DNA of 64,000 nt from Pseudogemmobacter sp044142105 (GTDB lineage Bacteria; Pseudomonadota; Alphaproteobacteria; Rhodobacterales; Rhodobacteraceae): assembly GCF_044142105.1 (NCBI RefSeq), contig NZ_JBGTYM010000001.1, forward strand, positions 62,001 through 126,000, in the 5' to 3' direction. The position numbers and the translations under genes were made by a program. A model generated the notes under the pieces. That model made no database searches. It worked only from the letters and a program-made list of their open reading frames with translations, and was not told the DNA's origin. Every line of letters starts with the position of its first letter. Positions within the stretch are counted from its first letter, which is position 1. Below are positions 1 to 8,888 of this stretch, piece after piece.

Positions 1-1283
1 TCTTCATGGAGGCGGCGAAGCTGCGTGCGGCGCGGATGCTGTGGACGCGGATCATGCAGGAATTCAAGCCGCAGAAGCCGGGCAGCCTGATGCTGCGGAC
101 CCATTGCCAGACTTCGGGCGTCAGCCTGCAGGAGCAGGACCCCTATAACAACGTCATCCGTACCGCTTATGAGGCGATGGCGGCGGCCTTGGGCGGTACC
201 CAGTCGCTGCACACCAACGCGCTGGACGAGGCGATTGCCCTGCCGACGGAATTCTCGGCCCGCATCGCGCGGAACACCCAGTTGATCCTTCAGGAAGAGA
301 CCGGGATCACCCATGTCATCGACCCGCTGGCGGGATCCTATTACGTCGAAAGCCTGACGGCGGAACTGGCGGAAAAGGCCTGGGCGCTGATCGAGGAGGT
401 CGAGGCGATGGGGGGCATGACCAAAGCCGTCGCCAGCGGCATGCCGAAACTGCGGATCGAAGAGGCGGCGGCGCGCCGTCAGGCGATGATCGACCGCGGC
501 ACCGAAGTGATCGTCGGCGTCAACAAATACCGTCTGGCCAAGCAGGACCCGATCGAGATCCTGGATATTGACAACGTCAAGGTTCGGGACGGCCAGATCG
601 CCCGACTGCAGGCGACCCGGGCGGCCCGCGACGAGGTGGCCTGCCAGGCGGCGCTGGCCGAAGTGACGCGGCGTGCCGAACAGGGCGGAAATCTTCTGGA
701 GGCGGCGGTCGAAGCCGCGCGGGCAAGGGCCACGGTTGGGGAGATCTCGGACGCGATGGAAAAGATCTTTGGCCGCCACAGGGCGGAAGTGAAGACGCTG
801 GCCGGGGTCTATGGCGCAGCCTATGAGGGCGATGCGGGCTTTGCCCAGATCCAGAAGGATGTCGAGGCCTTTGCCGAGGCCGAGGGACGTCGCCCGCGCA
901 TGCTGGTGGTGAAGATGGGGCAGGATGGCCATGACCGGGGCGCGAAGGTGATTGCCACGGCCTTTGCCGATATCGGCTTTGACGTCGATGTGGGGCCGCT
1001 GTTCCAGACGCCCGAGGAAGCGGCGCAGGATGCGGTGGACAATGACGTGCATGTCATCGGCATCTCGTCCCAGGCGGCGGGGCACAAGACGCTGGCGCCG
1101 AAGCTGATCGAGGCCTTGCGCGAAAAAGGCGCCGGGGAGATTCTGGTGATCTGCGGTGGCGTCATCCCGCAGCAGGATTACGATTTCCTGAAGGCGGCCG
1201 GGGTGAAGGCGATCTTCGGGCCGGGGACCAATATTCCGGCGGCGGCGAAGGAAATCCTTGACCTGATCCGCATCGCGGGCTGA
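1..1283 (+). CDS. scpA: Methylmalonyl-CoA mutase, C-terminal part (5' end outside window)
   Basis: Interconverts (R)-methylmalonyl-CoA and succinyl-CoA with adenosylcobalamin, the last step of propionyl-CoA assimilation and of the ethylmalonyl-CoA route. The frame is open to the window edge; the first ATG, at 6, is not the true start, because the family is about 700 residues and about 425 are seen. The visible part holds the end of the substrate-binding barrel (RTHCQTSGVSLQEQDPYNN, about residues 32-50 from that ATG), a linker, and the B12 domain with the cobalt-ligating DxHxxG motif DGHDRG (residues 307-312), GISS and CGG motifs. Ethylmalonyl-CoA mutase is less likely, because the IVGVNKY and IEILDIDN stretches are mutase-like as I remember them. 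A hairpin follows the stop. Confidence 0.93.
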   Translation, partial: FMEAAKLRAARMLWTRIMQEFKPQKPGSLMLRTHCQTSGVSLQEQDPYNNVIRTAYEAMAAALGGTQSLHTNALDEAIALPTEFSARIARNTQLILQEETGITHVIDPLAGSYYVESLTAELAEKAWALIEEVEAMGGMTKAVASGMPKLRIEEAAARRQAMIDRGTEVIVGVNKYRLAKQDPIEILDIDNVKVRDGQIARLQATRAARDEVACQAALAEVTRRAEQGGNLLEAAVEAARARATVGEISDAMEKIFGRHRAEVKTLAGVYGAAYEGDAGFAQIQKDVEAFAEAEGRRPRMLVVKMGQDGHDRGAKVIATAFADIGFDVDVGPLFQTPEEAAQDAVDNDVHVIGISSQAAGHKTLAPKLIEALREKGAGEILVICGGVIPQQDYDFLKAAGVKAIFGPGTNIPAAAKEILDLIRIAG

Positions 1284-1292
1284 GGCGGCGCG

Positions 1293-1311
1293 GGGGGGGC
1301 TTGGCCCCCCC
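1293..1311. terminator. G/C hairpin between convergent genes
   Basis: Seven G (1293-1299), a 5-base loop CTTGG, and seven C (1305-1311). It lies 10 bases after the mutase stop and 38 bases before the stop of the convergent exported protein. There is no T tract, which is common for GC-rich alphaproteobacteria, so it may serve either strand. Confidence 0.5.
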
Positions 1312-1348
1312 TATGCCCCGGGCATCTCGGCCAAGGCGAAAGGCCGGA

Positions 1349-1810
1349 TCAGAGGTCGATTTCGCCGTTCGGGCCGGGGCGGGTGATGCCGGGCGGAACG
1401 GGCGGCGCGATCTCCGGTTCCGCGCCGGGCAGGTCGGGCATCGGCGGGGCATCGGCCTTGCGTCGGATCAGGATGTCGCCATTGTCGAGCCGGACCGGCG
1501 CCTCGTAATTGCGCACATTGCCCATCAGCGCGGCCATTTCCTTGACCCAGGGCGTCAACTCCTTCATCGCCGGGCCAAGCGTGTCCATCGCCGCGCCCAT
1601 GTCGTCGAGCGCGGGTTCCATTTCCTTCATCAGCCCGCGCAGCATGAGCTTTGCGCCCTCTTCGAAGAGCGAGCTGTCCTCATCCTCGGGGACGGCATCA
1701 GGTGCAGGATCGGGGATGACGGTCTGGGCGCGCACGGGAAGCGGCGCGGGCAGCGTGACGCCGAAGGTGGCGGCCATAGCAAGGGCGGTGGTAAGGGCGA
1801 TCCGGGCCAT
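1349..1810 (-). CDS. Exported protein of unknown function
   Basis: A 153-residue protein. I chose the ATG at 1810 because AGGAGG sits 5 bases upstream and the product then opens with a classical signal peptide (MARIALTTALAMAATFG, Ala-rich core, likely cleavage after VRAQ at about residue 29). An upstream in-frame start at 1870 would bury that signal. The mature part has an acidic segment (PEDEDSSLFEEGAKLMLRG), an amphipathic Met/Glu-rich helical middle (MKEMEPALDDMGAAM) and a Pro-rich tail ending in GEIDL. I recognise no catalytic motif. The length and helical pattern suggest a periplasmic accessory or structural protein, which is inference only. Confidence 0.75.
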   Translation of the reverse strand: MARIALTTALAMAATFGVTLPAPLPVRAQTVIPDPAPDAVPEDEDSSLFEEGAKLMLRGLMKEMEPALDDMGAAMDTLGPAMKELTPWVKEMAALMGNVRNYEAPVRLDNGDILIRRKADAPPMPDLPGAEPEIAPPVPPGITRPGPNGEIDL

Positions 1811-1882
1811 GGGGCCTCCTGTCGTCACGGAATTCGATCCCAATATGGGGGCAGGATGTGACGGGCGCAAATCACGCGCGGG

Positions 1883-2959
1883 TCACGCAGGCGGGATCGG
1901 CAGGTCGATGCTGACGGGGAAATGGTCCGAAGCTTGCAGCAGCGCCTCGCGCAGTTCCGGCACGGCGGCGCAGCCGGGATCGTTGAACGGGTGCCAGATG
2001 CGCCAGTCGGGGGCGCGGGCGGCAAGGTCGGGCGAGACCATGATGAAATCCAGGAGCGCCTCGAACCAACGCTTTTTCGGCCCGTGCCAGAAGCGGGCCG
2101 AGGTGGGCTGCATCGAGACCCGGCTTTGCAGCGCCATCGCGGCATGGGGATCGGTCAGGCGGCGATCGGGCGGGGCCTCGGCGCCCAGCACGATCTCGAC
2201 ACCGGAGCGGCCGAAGAGGCGCTCGAATTCGTCAAGGCCGGGGCCATCGTTGAAATCGCCCATGACCATGAGGCTGTCGCCCCGGCTGAGGTGATCCTCG
2301 ACCCGGGCGCGGATCCAGATGCATTGGGCAAGCTGCTTGCGGCGGTTCTCGATCGACAGCCGCATGAGCTGATCGGGGCTGGTGGCGCCATGCGGGGCCT
2401 TGGATTTGGCATGAACGCCGATCAGGCGCAGGGCCGCGCCGCCCTGCGGCGTGACCAGAAGTTCCAGCGGCGGTTTCGAGAAGCGGATGACCTCGGGCGC
2501 GATGTCCGTGTCGAGATCGTAGCGGAAGGCGGTGTCGAAGCGCGGCGTGCCGGGGCCGGAGAGCAGGCCCGCCGTGGTGGCCGGCAGGCCCTCGGGCGCG
2601 TGTTCGGCGGACAGGCGGTCGGGATCGTAGAGAAAGGCGATTTCCTGTTCGGTCTCGGAGGAAAAGCCATGGATGCAACGCCTTGCGCGCAGGCCGAACA
2701 TGGCGGCGAAATTCTCCAGCGCGGTCACGGTCGAGCGGCGGGAATTGCTGTCGGGTGCCTCGATCACCATCACGCCATCGGCGTCGAGCGCGGTGAAGAC
2801 GATGCCAAGCGCGCCAAGCTGCTGGGCGCGGCTGGTCTGGTAGCGGGCCGAGAGGGCGTCGTCGTCGTAAGGGCGGCCGCGATCGTCGAACAGTGCGTTG
2901 AACCATTCGGTGTTGTAGCTGGCCAGCCGCAGCGGGCGGTTGGGCGCGACCCCGGTCAT
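1883..2959 (-). CDS. Endonuclease/exonuclease/phosphatase (EEP) family protein
   Basis: A 358-residue metal-dependent phosphohydrolase of the EEP superfamily (exonuclease III, sphingomyelinase and DNase I relatives). Family landmarks are visible: the opening strand LASYNTEWFNALFD (Asn), IEAPDSN for the catalytic Glu region, VHAKSK, the MGDFNDGPGLDEFERLFG loop with metal-binding Asp/Asn, and a late SDHFPVSIDLP with the catalytic Asp-His. No signal peptide is seen, so it is probably cytoplasmic. Whether the substrate is nucleic acid or a phosphoester cannot be read from the sequence. Its start overlaps the stop of the upstream TerB/J-domain gene by 4 bases (2956-2959), so the two are translationally coupled. 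Confidence 0.85.
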   Translation of the reverse strand: MTGVAPNRPLRLASYNTEWFNALFDDRGRPYDDDALSARYQTSRAQQLGALGIVFTALDADGVMVIEAPDSNSRRSTVTALENFAAMFGLRARRCIHGFSSETEQEIAFLYDPDRLSAEHAPEGLPATTAGLLSGPGTPRFDTAFRYDLDTDIAPEVIRFSKPPLELLVTPQGGAALRLIGVHAKSKAPHGATSPDQLMRLSIENRRKQLAQCIWIRARVEDHLSRGDSLMVMGDFNDGPGLDEFERLFGRSGVEIVLGAEAPPDRRLTDPHAAMALQSRVSMQPTSARFWHGPKKRWFEALLDFIMVSPDLAARAPDWRIWHPFNDPGCAAVPELREALLQASDHFPVSIDLPIPPA

Positions 2960-3669
2960 GCCGCCTGCCGGGTTTCGATTTCCTTCCAGGCGGCATTCAC
3001 CAGCATCAGCCGACGCTCGGCGAGTTGCAGCGCCTCGGGCGGGACGCCGCGGGCGATCATCCGGTCGGGATGGCTGTCCTTGACCAGGGCGCGCCAGGCG
3101 GCCCGGGCCTCATCGGTCGTGGCATTGTGGGGGATGCCCAGCACGTCATAGGGATCACGCGGCGCGCCTTCGACCAGACGGGCGCGGACGGCGCGGAAAC
3201 AGGGTTCGTCCAGACCGAAGATGCCCGCGACATGGGCGAGGAAGGCATCCTCATGGTCGTGATAGGTGCCATCGGCCAGGGCGACGGTGAAGAGGCCCTC
3301 CAGGATGTCGATCAGCACGGAATGGCTGTCGGCGCAGATCTTGCGGCCTTCGGGGTTGAAGAGGCGGGCGATCTTGGTGGCATAGGCGTCGAATCCCGCC
3401 ACGTCCTGCCGGGCCAGGTTGAAGACGCGGGCGGCATGGGCCTCTTCCTCGGGGGGCAGCATGAAGATGCGCCGGAAGGCGGTGACCTCGTCGCGCGTGA
3501 CTTCGCCATCGGCCTTGGCCATCTTGGCGCCAAGCGCCAGGACGGCGATGGTGAAGCCCACCGATTGTTCCGGCACAGGTGCGCCCATCAGGCGATCGAA
3601 CACGACTGACAGGGGTTCGCCCTTGGTGAGGGCGGAAAGGGCGGCGGCGATGCGGGTCCAGATCGACAT
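2956..3669 (-). CDS. TerB/J-domain (DjlA-like) co-chaperone
   Basis: A 237-residue protein with two domains. Residues about 35-150 resemble the TerB/DjlA helical domain (AVLALGAKMAKADGEVTRDE, then a second acidic repeat VALADGTYHDHEDAFL). Residues about 170-235 form a J domain that carries the HPD motif (VKDSHPDRMIARG), which stimulates DnaK ATPase. DjlA proper has an N-terminal membrane anchor; here I see only a short hydrophobic patch at residues 38-48 inside the TerB region, so this is the soluble TerB-J form common in alphaproteobacteria. It is the upstream partner of the EEP gene in a two-gene unit. Confidence 0.85.
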   Translation of the reverse strand: MSIWTRIAAALSALTKGEPLSVVFDRLMGAPVPEQSVGFTIAVLALGAKMAKADGEVTRDEVTAFRRIFMLPPEEEAHAARVFNLARQDVAGFDAYATKIARLFNPEGRKICADSHSVLIDILEGLFTVALADGTYHDHEDAFLAHVAGIFGLDEPCFRAVRARLVEGAPRDPYDVLGIPHNATTDEARAAWRALVKDSHPDRMIARGVPPEALQLAERRLMLVNAAWKEIETRQAA

Positions 3670-3768
3670 GATGCGGGCAGGATATGCGGCGGCGCGGCAT
3701 CTGTCACGGTGGAAGCAAGGTGCATTTCAGCACAATCACGCCAGCGTCAGCGCGGCCTGTGCGGCGGG

Positions 3769-4293
3769 TCAGAGGTATTTCTGCAAGAGCCAGAGATCCA
3801 TGTAGCGGCCGAACTTGTGGCCCGCCTCGGGGACGGTGGCGATGAGACGGTAGCCGAGCGCTTCGTGAAAGGCGCGGCCCTCGGGGTTTTCGCCCGAGAC
3901 GCCCGCGATCATCTGATGCGCGCCGCCCGCGCGGGCATGGTCTTCGACCGCCTGCATCAGCGTGCGGCCCGCGCCCCTGCCGCGGGCTTCAGGGGCGAGG
4001 ATGACGGAATGTTCCATCGTGCGGGCATAGCCCGCGCCGCCGCGGAACTGCGCATAGGTGGCGAAGCCAAGCAGGTTGCCGCCGGATTCCGCGACGAAGA
4101 AAGCCTGGCCCGCCGATTGGCGCGCGGCGATCAGGGTGGCCATGTCTTCGGGGGTCTTGGGATCGGGGTTGAAGGTGATCGCCGTGCCGGTGATCCAGGG
4201 GTTCCACAGCGCGGCGAGGGCCGGGGCGTCGGCTTTGGTCGCCGGGCGCAGGGACAGGCTTGAAGCGGGCGCCAACGGGCTGGGCAGTGTCAT
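3769..4293 (-). CDS. GNAT-family N-acetyltransferase, phosphinothricin acetyltransferase-like
   Basis: A 174-residue acetyl-CoA-dependent acyltransferase. The acetyl-CoA binding motif A is clear (VILAPEARGRGAGRTLMQAV, R/Q-x-x-G-x-G/A), followed by the family signature AGVSGENPEGRAFHEALGY and the C-terminal VGHKFGR-like stretch EAGHKFGRYMDLWLLQK seen in Pat/Bar and related amino-acid-analogue acetyltransferases. The substrate is not predictable; many such chromosomal copies act on methionine sulfoximine or sulfone rather than phosphinothricin. The start overlaps the upstream VOC gene by 4 bases. Confidence 0.85.
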   Translation of the reverse strand: MTLPSPLAPASSLSLRPATKADAPALAALWNPWITGTAITFNPDPKTPEDMATLIAARQSAGQAFFVAESGGNLLGFATYAQFRGGAGYARTMEHSVILAPEARGRGAGRTLMQAVEDHARAGGAHQMIAGVSGENPEGRAFHEALGYRLIATVPEAGHKFGRYMDLWLLQKYL

Positions 4294-4904
4294 GGCAGCG
4301 CGCGTGGTCCTTGCGGTGTGTCGATCAGGGCAGAAAGGCCAGCGGGGCCGGTGGCGAAGCGCAGCCTCGGGTCTTCGGCCAGCGCGCCCAGAGCGGTGCG
4401 CAGGGCGGGGGCCTGGGGATGGCTGACAGTCAGGCGGGCGAGACGGCAGCCGCTGTCGGGCAGGGCGGCGGCGGGGTGGAGCGCGCCTTGCCAGCGGATC
4501 AGGGCCGGGAAGAGGTTGTCATAGGGCAGGCGACCGCTGTCGGGCACGGCCATCTGCCAGCGATAGTCGCCGCGCGCCAGCGAGAGGGGCGTGCCGGTGC
4601 CGGGCGGCGCGGTGGCAAGCGCGGCGTCGAGATCGTCGCAGGCGGCGATCCAGTTGGTCAGGCGCGGCGGGCCGGCAAAATGGTCAAGGTCGAACCAGCG
4701 CGGGCGGCCCGGCGCGGGGGCGGCCGGGTTGATGGCGATGACCTCGAGATAAAGGTCGCCCAGCGACAGGAGCCGGTTATGCGTGCCCATCAGCGGGTGG
4801 TCACCGCCGCCTGCCATGGACACCCCAAGCGCGGCTTCCACCGCCGCGACGCCTTCGGCCAGCGCGGTGGCTGAGACGGCGATATGGTCAAGCCGCAGCG
4901 TCAT
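4290..4904 (-). CDS. Glyoxalase-like (VOC superfamily) protein
   Basis: A 204-residue protein opening with the VOC beta strand RLDHIAVSATALAEGVAAVE, then GGGDHPLMGTHNRLLSLGDLYLEVIAINP, which is typical of the glyoxalase-like domain found in proteins of about 200-280 residues in rhodobacteria. His5, His35 and Glu54 are candidate metal ligands. The second half (RLARLTVSHPQAPAL) reads as the partner VOC module. The substrate is unknown. It is coupled on both sides by 4-base overlaps, to Ppx/GppA upstream and GNAT downstream, so the three form one transcription unit. Confidence 0.8.
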   Translation of the reverse strand: MTLRLDHIAVSATALAEGVAAVEAALGVSMAGGGDHPLMGTHNRLLSLGDLYLEVIAINPAAPAPGRPRWFDLDHFAGPPRLTNWIAACDDLDAALATAPPGTGTPLSLARGDYRWQMAVPDSGRLPYDNLFPALIRWQGALHPAAALPDSGCRLARLTVSHPQAPALRTALGALAEDPRLRFATGPAGLSALIDTPQGPRALP

Positions 4905-6460
4905 GCCGGTTCGGCCAGCGTGACCCGGGGCTGCGCCTTGAGCGCCACGGCCAACGCGGTGAAGCGGGCCTGCGCCACTTCGCCGAAGAGGCCGGCGCCG
5001 TCCTCGGTCAGTTCCAGCCCCAGCACGCGCTTCTTGGCCTGCCAGGTCAGCCGCCCGGCCTGGGCCGGGTCGCCCACGGCGAACATGGCGCCAAAGCGCA
5101 TCGCCTTGCCCAGAACCTCGGCCTGGCGGATGTCTTCGTCCGAGAGCAGCCGGAAGATCGGCTCCATCCGGCTGCCAGTGCGGCTGTTCTTGTAGCGGTG
5201 CAGCAGGGCAAGACCAAGGAAGACCCGGCCCGGGTGGTCAAGCCCGCCGAGATTGGCGCGGGTGGCATTGTCGAAGCAGGCCTCGGCGCGATAGTCGGGG
5301 TGGGCGCGCCAGGTGGTGTCATGCAACAGGCAGGCGGCCTTGATCAGGCGCAGCCGGTCCTTGGGGGCGTCCTTGAACAGAGGCGCCAGGAAATCGAACA
5401 GCTTCTTGCCGAAGCCGGGCATCCTTGCCTGGGTCTGTTCGGTGACGCGGGCGGCCTCGATCAGCGGATCGCGGGCGCGCAGCTTCTCGGGCATCTGTTC
5501 GTAAAGCAGCCCCTCGCGGATGCCATAGGCCGAGACGTCGATTTCCGAAGGCTTGAGCAGGGCGACGAGCTCGCGGAGCACTTCGCAGGCCAGGGGGACC
5601 AGTTCCATCCGTTCCGCCGAAGTGCCGGTGCGGGCGCGCAGCAGCGCGAGGTCGGAGGCGGCAATCCAGTCGAGCGTGTCGAGAAGCCCTTCGGGTGTCA
5701 TGCGATATTCGTGCAGGACCAGAAGGGGGTAGTTGCGCCGCTCCATGTCGAGCCGGGCGATCACGCGCCAGGAGCCGCCGACGAGGTAGATCCGCTCGCC
5801 CTGCGCGCGGATCACATCCTGTGCTTCGCGCAGGATGCGCTCGATATGGGCCTGGCGCTTTTTCGGCCCGCCTTCAAGCTGTTGCAGGCGGAAGGGGCCA
5901 AGCGGCATGGAGATGCGTTTGCCGACGCGGCCATCGCCGATGCGGGCCAGTTCCATCGAGTTGCCGCCGATGTCGCAGACCACACCCTTGGCATCGGGCC
6001 AGCCCAGAAGCACGCCCTGGGCCGACAGCCGGGCCTCTTCGTCGCCATCGATGACATGGAGCTTGAGACCGGTCTCACGGGTGACCTCATCCTGGAAGGC
6101 GGGGCCGTCCAGCGCCTCGCGCGTGGCCGCGGTGGCGACGGCGGTCAGAGGTGCGATATCCATGCCGCGCGCCACGAGGGCGAAGCGTTTCAGCGCGGAC
6201 AGGGCGCGCTTGCGCCCCTCGGGGTTCAGATGGCCGGTCTCGGCCAGGCCCTTGCCCAGGCCGGCCATGATCTTTTCGTTGTAAAAATAGGCCGGGCTGC
6301 GGGCGGCACCGTCGAAGACGACCATCCGCACCGAGTTCGAGCCGACATCGACCACGCCGACCCGAGACAGGGCGCGGGCGGACGGGTCGCCGAAGAGCGG
6401 GCGGCCGAAGGGCTCCCAGTCTTCTTCGTCATGGGCGGTGGTCGGACCGTTGGCAGACAT
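4901..6460 (-). CDS. ppx: Ppx/GppA family exopolyphosphatase
   Basis: A 519-residue member of the ASKHA-fold Ppx/GppA family, which removes terminal phosphate from polyphosphate or pppGpp. The phosphate-1 loop VGVVDVGSNSVRMVVFDG (about residues 34-51), the ATREA segment, the phosphate-2 loop VVCDIGGNSMELARIG and the C-terminal HD-like helical region (LLHDTTWRAHPDYRAE) are all present at normal length. GGGGGGAT precedes the ATG at 6460. In many alphaproteobacteria ppx is followed by the rRNA methyltransferase rlmE; here the VOC and GNAT genes take that place. Ppx versus GppA specificity cannot be decided by eye. Confidence 0.9.
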   Translation of the reverse strand: MSANGPTTAHDEEDWEPFGRPLFGDPSARALSRVGVVDVGSNSVRMVVFDGAARSPAYFYNEKIMAGLGKGLAETGHLNPEGRKRALSALKRFALVARGMDIAPLTAVATAATREALDGPAFQDEVTRETGLKLHVIDGDEEARLSAQGVLLGWPDAKGVVCDIGGNSMELARIGDGRVGKRISMPLGPFRLQQLEGGPKKRQAHIERILREAQDVIRAQGERIYLVGGSWRVIARLDMERRNYPLLVLHEYRMTPEGLLDTLDWIAASDLALLRARTGTSAERMELVPLACEVLRELVALLKPSEIDVSAYGIREGLLYEQMPEKLRARDPLIEAARVTEQTQARMPGFGKKLFDFLAPLFKDAPKDRLRLIKAACLLHDTTWRAHPDYRAEACFDNATRANLGGLDHPGRVFLGLALLHRYKNSRTGSRMEPIFRLLSDEDIRQAEVLGKAMRFGAMFAVGDPAQAGRLTWQAKKRVLGLELTEDGAGLFGEVAQARFTALAVALKAQPRVTLAEPA

Positions 6461-6556
6461 GCAGAATCCCCCCGGAACCTTGCGGCGAAAGACTGCCGCC
6501 CCGGACGGGGCGGGTCAAGATCGGACGCGGCGAAAGCCTGTGGTCCTGTGCGGCGA

Positions 6557-6577
6557 CGATCCTTCGCTGAAGGATCG
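6557..6577 (-). terminator. Hairpin downstream of pepF
   Basis: A perfect 9-bp stem (6557-6565 with 6569-6577) closed by a 3-base loop, 31 bases past the pepF stop and about 100 bases before the ppx start. It is a probable pepF terminator, without a T run. I see no other signal in the 147-base gap. Confidence 0.5.
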
Positions 6578-6607
6578 GTTGCGGATTCTCGACGAAAATC
6601 CGGGGGT

Positions 6608-8449
6608 TCAGTCTTCCATCGCCTCAAGCTCGTCGATGAAGCCCGCGATCATCGACAGGCCCTTGTCCCAGAATTTCGGATCCGAGGCGTCAAGACCGAA
6701 CGGCGCCAGCAATTCCTTGTGGTGCTTGGACCCGCCCGCCTTGAGCATGTCGAAATACTTGTCCTGGAAGCCCGGCAGGCCATCGGCATAGGCGGCGTAA
6801 AGCGCGTTCACGAGGCCGTCGCCGAAGGCATAGGCATAGACGTAGAACGGCGAATGGACGAAATGCGGGATATAGGCCCAGAAGGTCTCATACCCGTCCA
6901 TGAATTCGAAAGCGTCGCCAAGGCTTTGCGCCTGAACGCTCATCCACAGGGCATTAATGTCGTCCGGGGTCAGCTCGCCCTCGGCGCGGGCGGCGTGCAG
7001 CTTGCATTCGAAATCGTAGAAGGCGATCTGGCGGACGACCGTGTTGATCATGTCCTCGACCTTGCCCGCCAGCAGGGTCTTTCGCTCGGCCGGGGTCTTG
7101 GCACTGTCAAGAAGGGTGCGGAAGGTCAGCATCTCGCCAAAGACAGAGGCGGTTTCGGCCAGGGTCAGGGGCGTGGAAGACAGAAGTTCGCCCTGCGCGG
7201 CGGCCAGAACCTGATGGACGCCATGGCCCAGCTCATGCGCCAGCGTCATCACGTCGCGCGGCTTGCCCAGATAGTTCAGCATCACATAGGGATGCACGGT
7301 GGTGACGGTCGGATGGGCGAAGGCGCCGGGGGCCTTGCCGGGCTTTACGCCCGCGTCGATCCAGCCCCGTTCGAAGAACGGCTTGGCCAGATCGGCCATT
7401 TGCGGCGCGAAGGCGCCGTAGGCCTGCATCACGGTCGCCTGCGCCTCGGCCCAGCCGACGGTTTTCGGCGTTTCGATCGGCAGGGGGGCGTTGCGGTCCC
7501 AGACCTGGAGTTTTTCGAGGCCCATCCACTTGGCCTTCAGCCGGTAGTAGCGGTGCGACAGTTTGGGATAGGCCGCGACCACGGCATTGCGCAGGGCCTC
7601 GACCACTTCGGGCGCGACATGGTTCGACAGGTGCCGCCCGGTCTGCGGGCTGGGCATCTTGCGCCAGCGGTCGGTGATCTCCTTCTCTTTCGCAAGGGTG
7701 TTGTGGACGCGGGCGAAGAGCTTGATGTTGCGGTTGAACACATCCGCCAGGGCCCGGGCCGCCGCCTCGCGCTTGGCGCGCACAGGGTCGGTCAGAAGGT
7801 TCAGCGTGGCTTCGAGGTTCAGTTCTTCCTCTTCGCCCGCGACCTTGAACATCAGCCCGGCCATCGTCTCGTCGAACAGCTTGTTCCAGGCCGAGGCCCC
7901 GACGACCGAAGTGTCGTGCAGGAACTTTTCCAGCTCGTCCGACAATTGATGCGGCCGCATGGCGCGCAGACGGTCGAAAACCGGCTTGTAGCGGGCGAGA
8001 TCGGCATTGGCGGAAAGAAGGCGGGCAAGGTGGTCGTCGTCGAGACGGTTGAACTCAAGGCTCCAGAACACCAGGGGCGTGGTGAATTCGGTCACATTGC
8101 CCTCGGCATCGGCCATGAACTTGGCGCGGTCGCTGTCCATGGTGTTCTGGTAATAGCGCAGACCGGCATAGGACATCAGGCGCCCGGCGGTGATGTCGAT
8201 CTGTTCATAGTCCCGCACGGCTTTCAAAAGCCCTGCCGCGTCCAGCGTGGCAAGCTTGCCCTCATAGGCGGCGGCGAAGCTGGCGCAGGCTTTTTCCAGC
8301 CAATCCATGTCGCGGGCGAATTCCGGCGCATCCGGCGAGGGGTAAAGGTCACGCAGGTCCCAGTCGGGCAGGTTGCCCAAGCCGCCGCTGGACGGATTGG
8401 CGTCGAAGACCGGGCGGGGCAGCGGCAGGGACAGGGCCGGAAGCGGCAT
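6608..8449 (-). CDS. pepF: Oligoendopeptidase F (M3 family)
   Basis: A 613-residue cytoplasmic zinc metallopeptidase that cleaves oligopeptides. The zinc site HELGH (residues 405-409, in LAHELGHGVHQVLAAAQG) is intact, with the downstream Glu in PLTLAETASVFGEM as third ligand. The N-terminal half is the helical lid (DWDLRDLYPSPDAPEF start; ITAGRLMSYAGLRYYQNT). The C-terminal HSPFYVYAYAFGDGLVNAL motif is typical of PepF/M3B. AAAGGTCC precedes the ATG at 8449. It appears to be monocistronic, with hairpins after it and a divergent small gene upstream. Confidence 0.95.
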   Translation of the reverse strand: MPLPALSLPLPRPVFDANPSSGGLGNLPDWDLRDLYPSPDAPEFARDMDWLEKACASFAAAYEGKLATLDAAGLLKAVRDYEQIDITAGRLMSYAGLRYYQNTMDSDRAKFMADAEGNVTEFTTPLVFWSLEFNRLDDDHLARLLSANADLARYKPVFDRLRAMRPHQLSDELEKFLHDTSVVGASAWNKLFDETMAGLMFKVAGEEEELNLEATLNLLTDPVRAKREAAARALADVFNRNIKLFARVHNTLAKEKEITDRWRKMPSPQTGRHLSNHVAPEVVEALRNAVVAAYPKLSHRYYRLKAKWMGLEKLQVWDRNAPLPIETPKTVGWAEAQATVMQAYGAFAPQMADLAKPFFERGWIDAGVKPGKAPGAFAHPTVTTVHPYVMLNYLGKPRDVMTLAHELGHGVHQVLAAAQGELLSSTPLTLAETASVFGEMLTFRTLLDSAKTPAERKTLLAGKVEDMINTVVRQIAFYDFECKLHAARAEGELTPDDINALWMSVQAQSLGDAFEFMDGYETFWAYIPHFVHSPFYVYAYAFGDGLVNALYAAYADGLPGFQDKYFDMLKAGGSKHHKELLAPFGLDASDPKFWDKGLSMIAGFIDELEAMED

Positions 8450-8683
8450 GGGGCGGACCTTTCATCAGGGACGGGTCGTCTGGGTCGGGCCTATCTAGGC
8501 GCGCGAGGGGGGCCTGTGCAAGCGGTGCGGTCCGTGCATCATTTCTTGGCGATTGCTGGTAGAATGGGCGGCGGTTCGCGTCTGTCCCGGGCGGGCGGCG
8601 CGTCGAAGCCGGAAGATCGTGCGCATTGCGCTGCGCTGCAGCATCATTGCGGCAGGAAGGTCCCGAACCACGCGAGGGGTACC

Positions 8684-8887
8684 ATGATCGAGCTTGCCTT
8701 CATTGCCTGCCTGTCGGCCGATCCGTCGGCCTGCGAGAAGAAAAGTCTCTTGTTCGATGATATTTCGCCGATGATCTGCATGATGACGGCGCAGCCCCTG
8801 TTGGCGCAATGGGCGGGCGAGCATCCGCAATGGAAGGTCGCGCGCTGGTCTTGCGGACTGCCCCGCGCCGGGGGCGAGCAGACCTGA
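8684..8887 (+). CDS. Small conserved protein of unknown function
   Basis: A 67-residue product, MIELAFIACLSADPSAC through RWSCGLPRAGGEQT. The start is the ATG at 8684, with a GAGGGG-type ribosome site 5 bases upstream. It has a short hydrophobic N terminus, four cysteines, and a central SPMICMMTAQPLLAQWAGEH segment followed by W-x-V-x-R-W-x-C. I recall proteins of this length and pattern as conserved and unannotated in Rhodobacterales, often next to unrelated housekeeping genes. No function can be assigned. It converges on the DNA ligase gene with one base between the stops. Confidence 0.65.
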   Translation: MIELAFIACLSADPSACEKKSLLFDDISPMICMMTAQPLLAQWAGEHPQWKVARWSCGLPRAGGEQT

Positions 8888-8888
8888 C

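Noticed and set aside
5198..8887. A 1229-codon open frame on the plus strand opposite ppx and pepF
   Set aside because: Its product is Gly/Arg/Ala-rich with no domain, and both opposite-strand genes are unmistakable. It is a GC-bias shadow. Only its last 67 codons, from the ATG at 8684, form a plausible gene.
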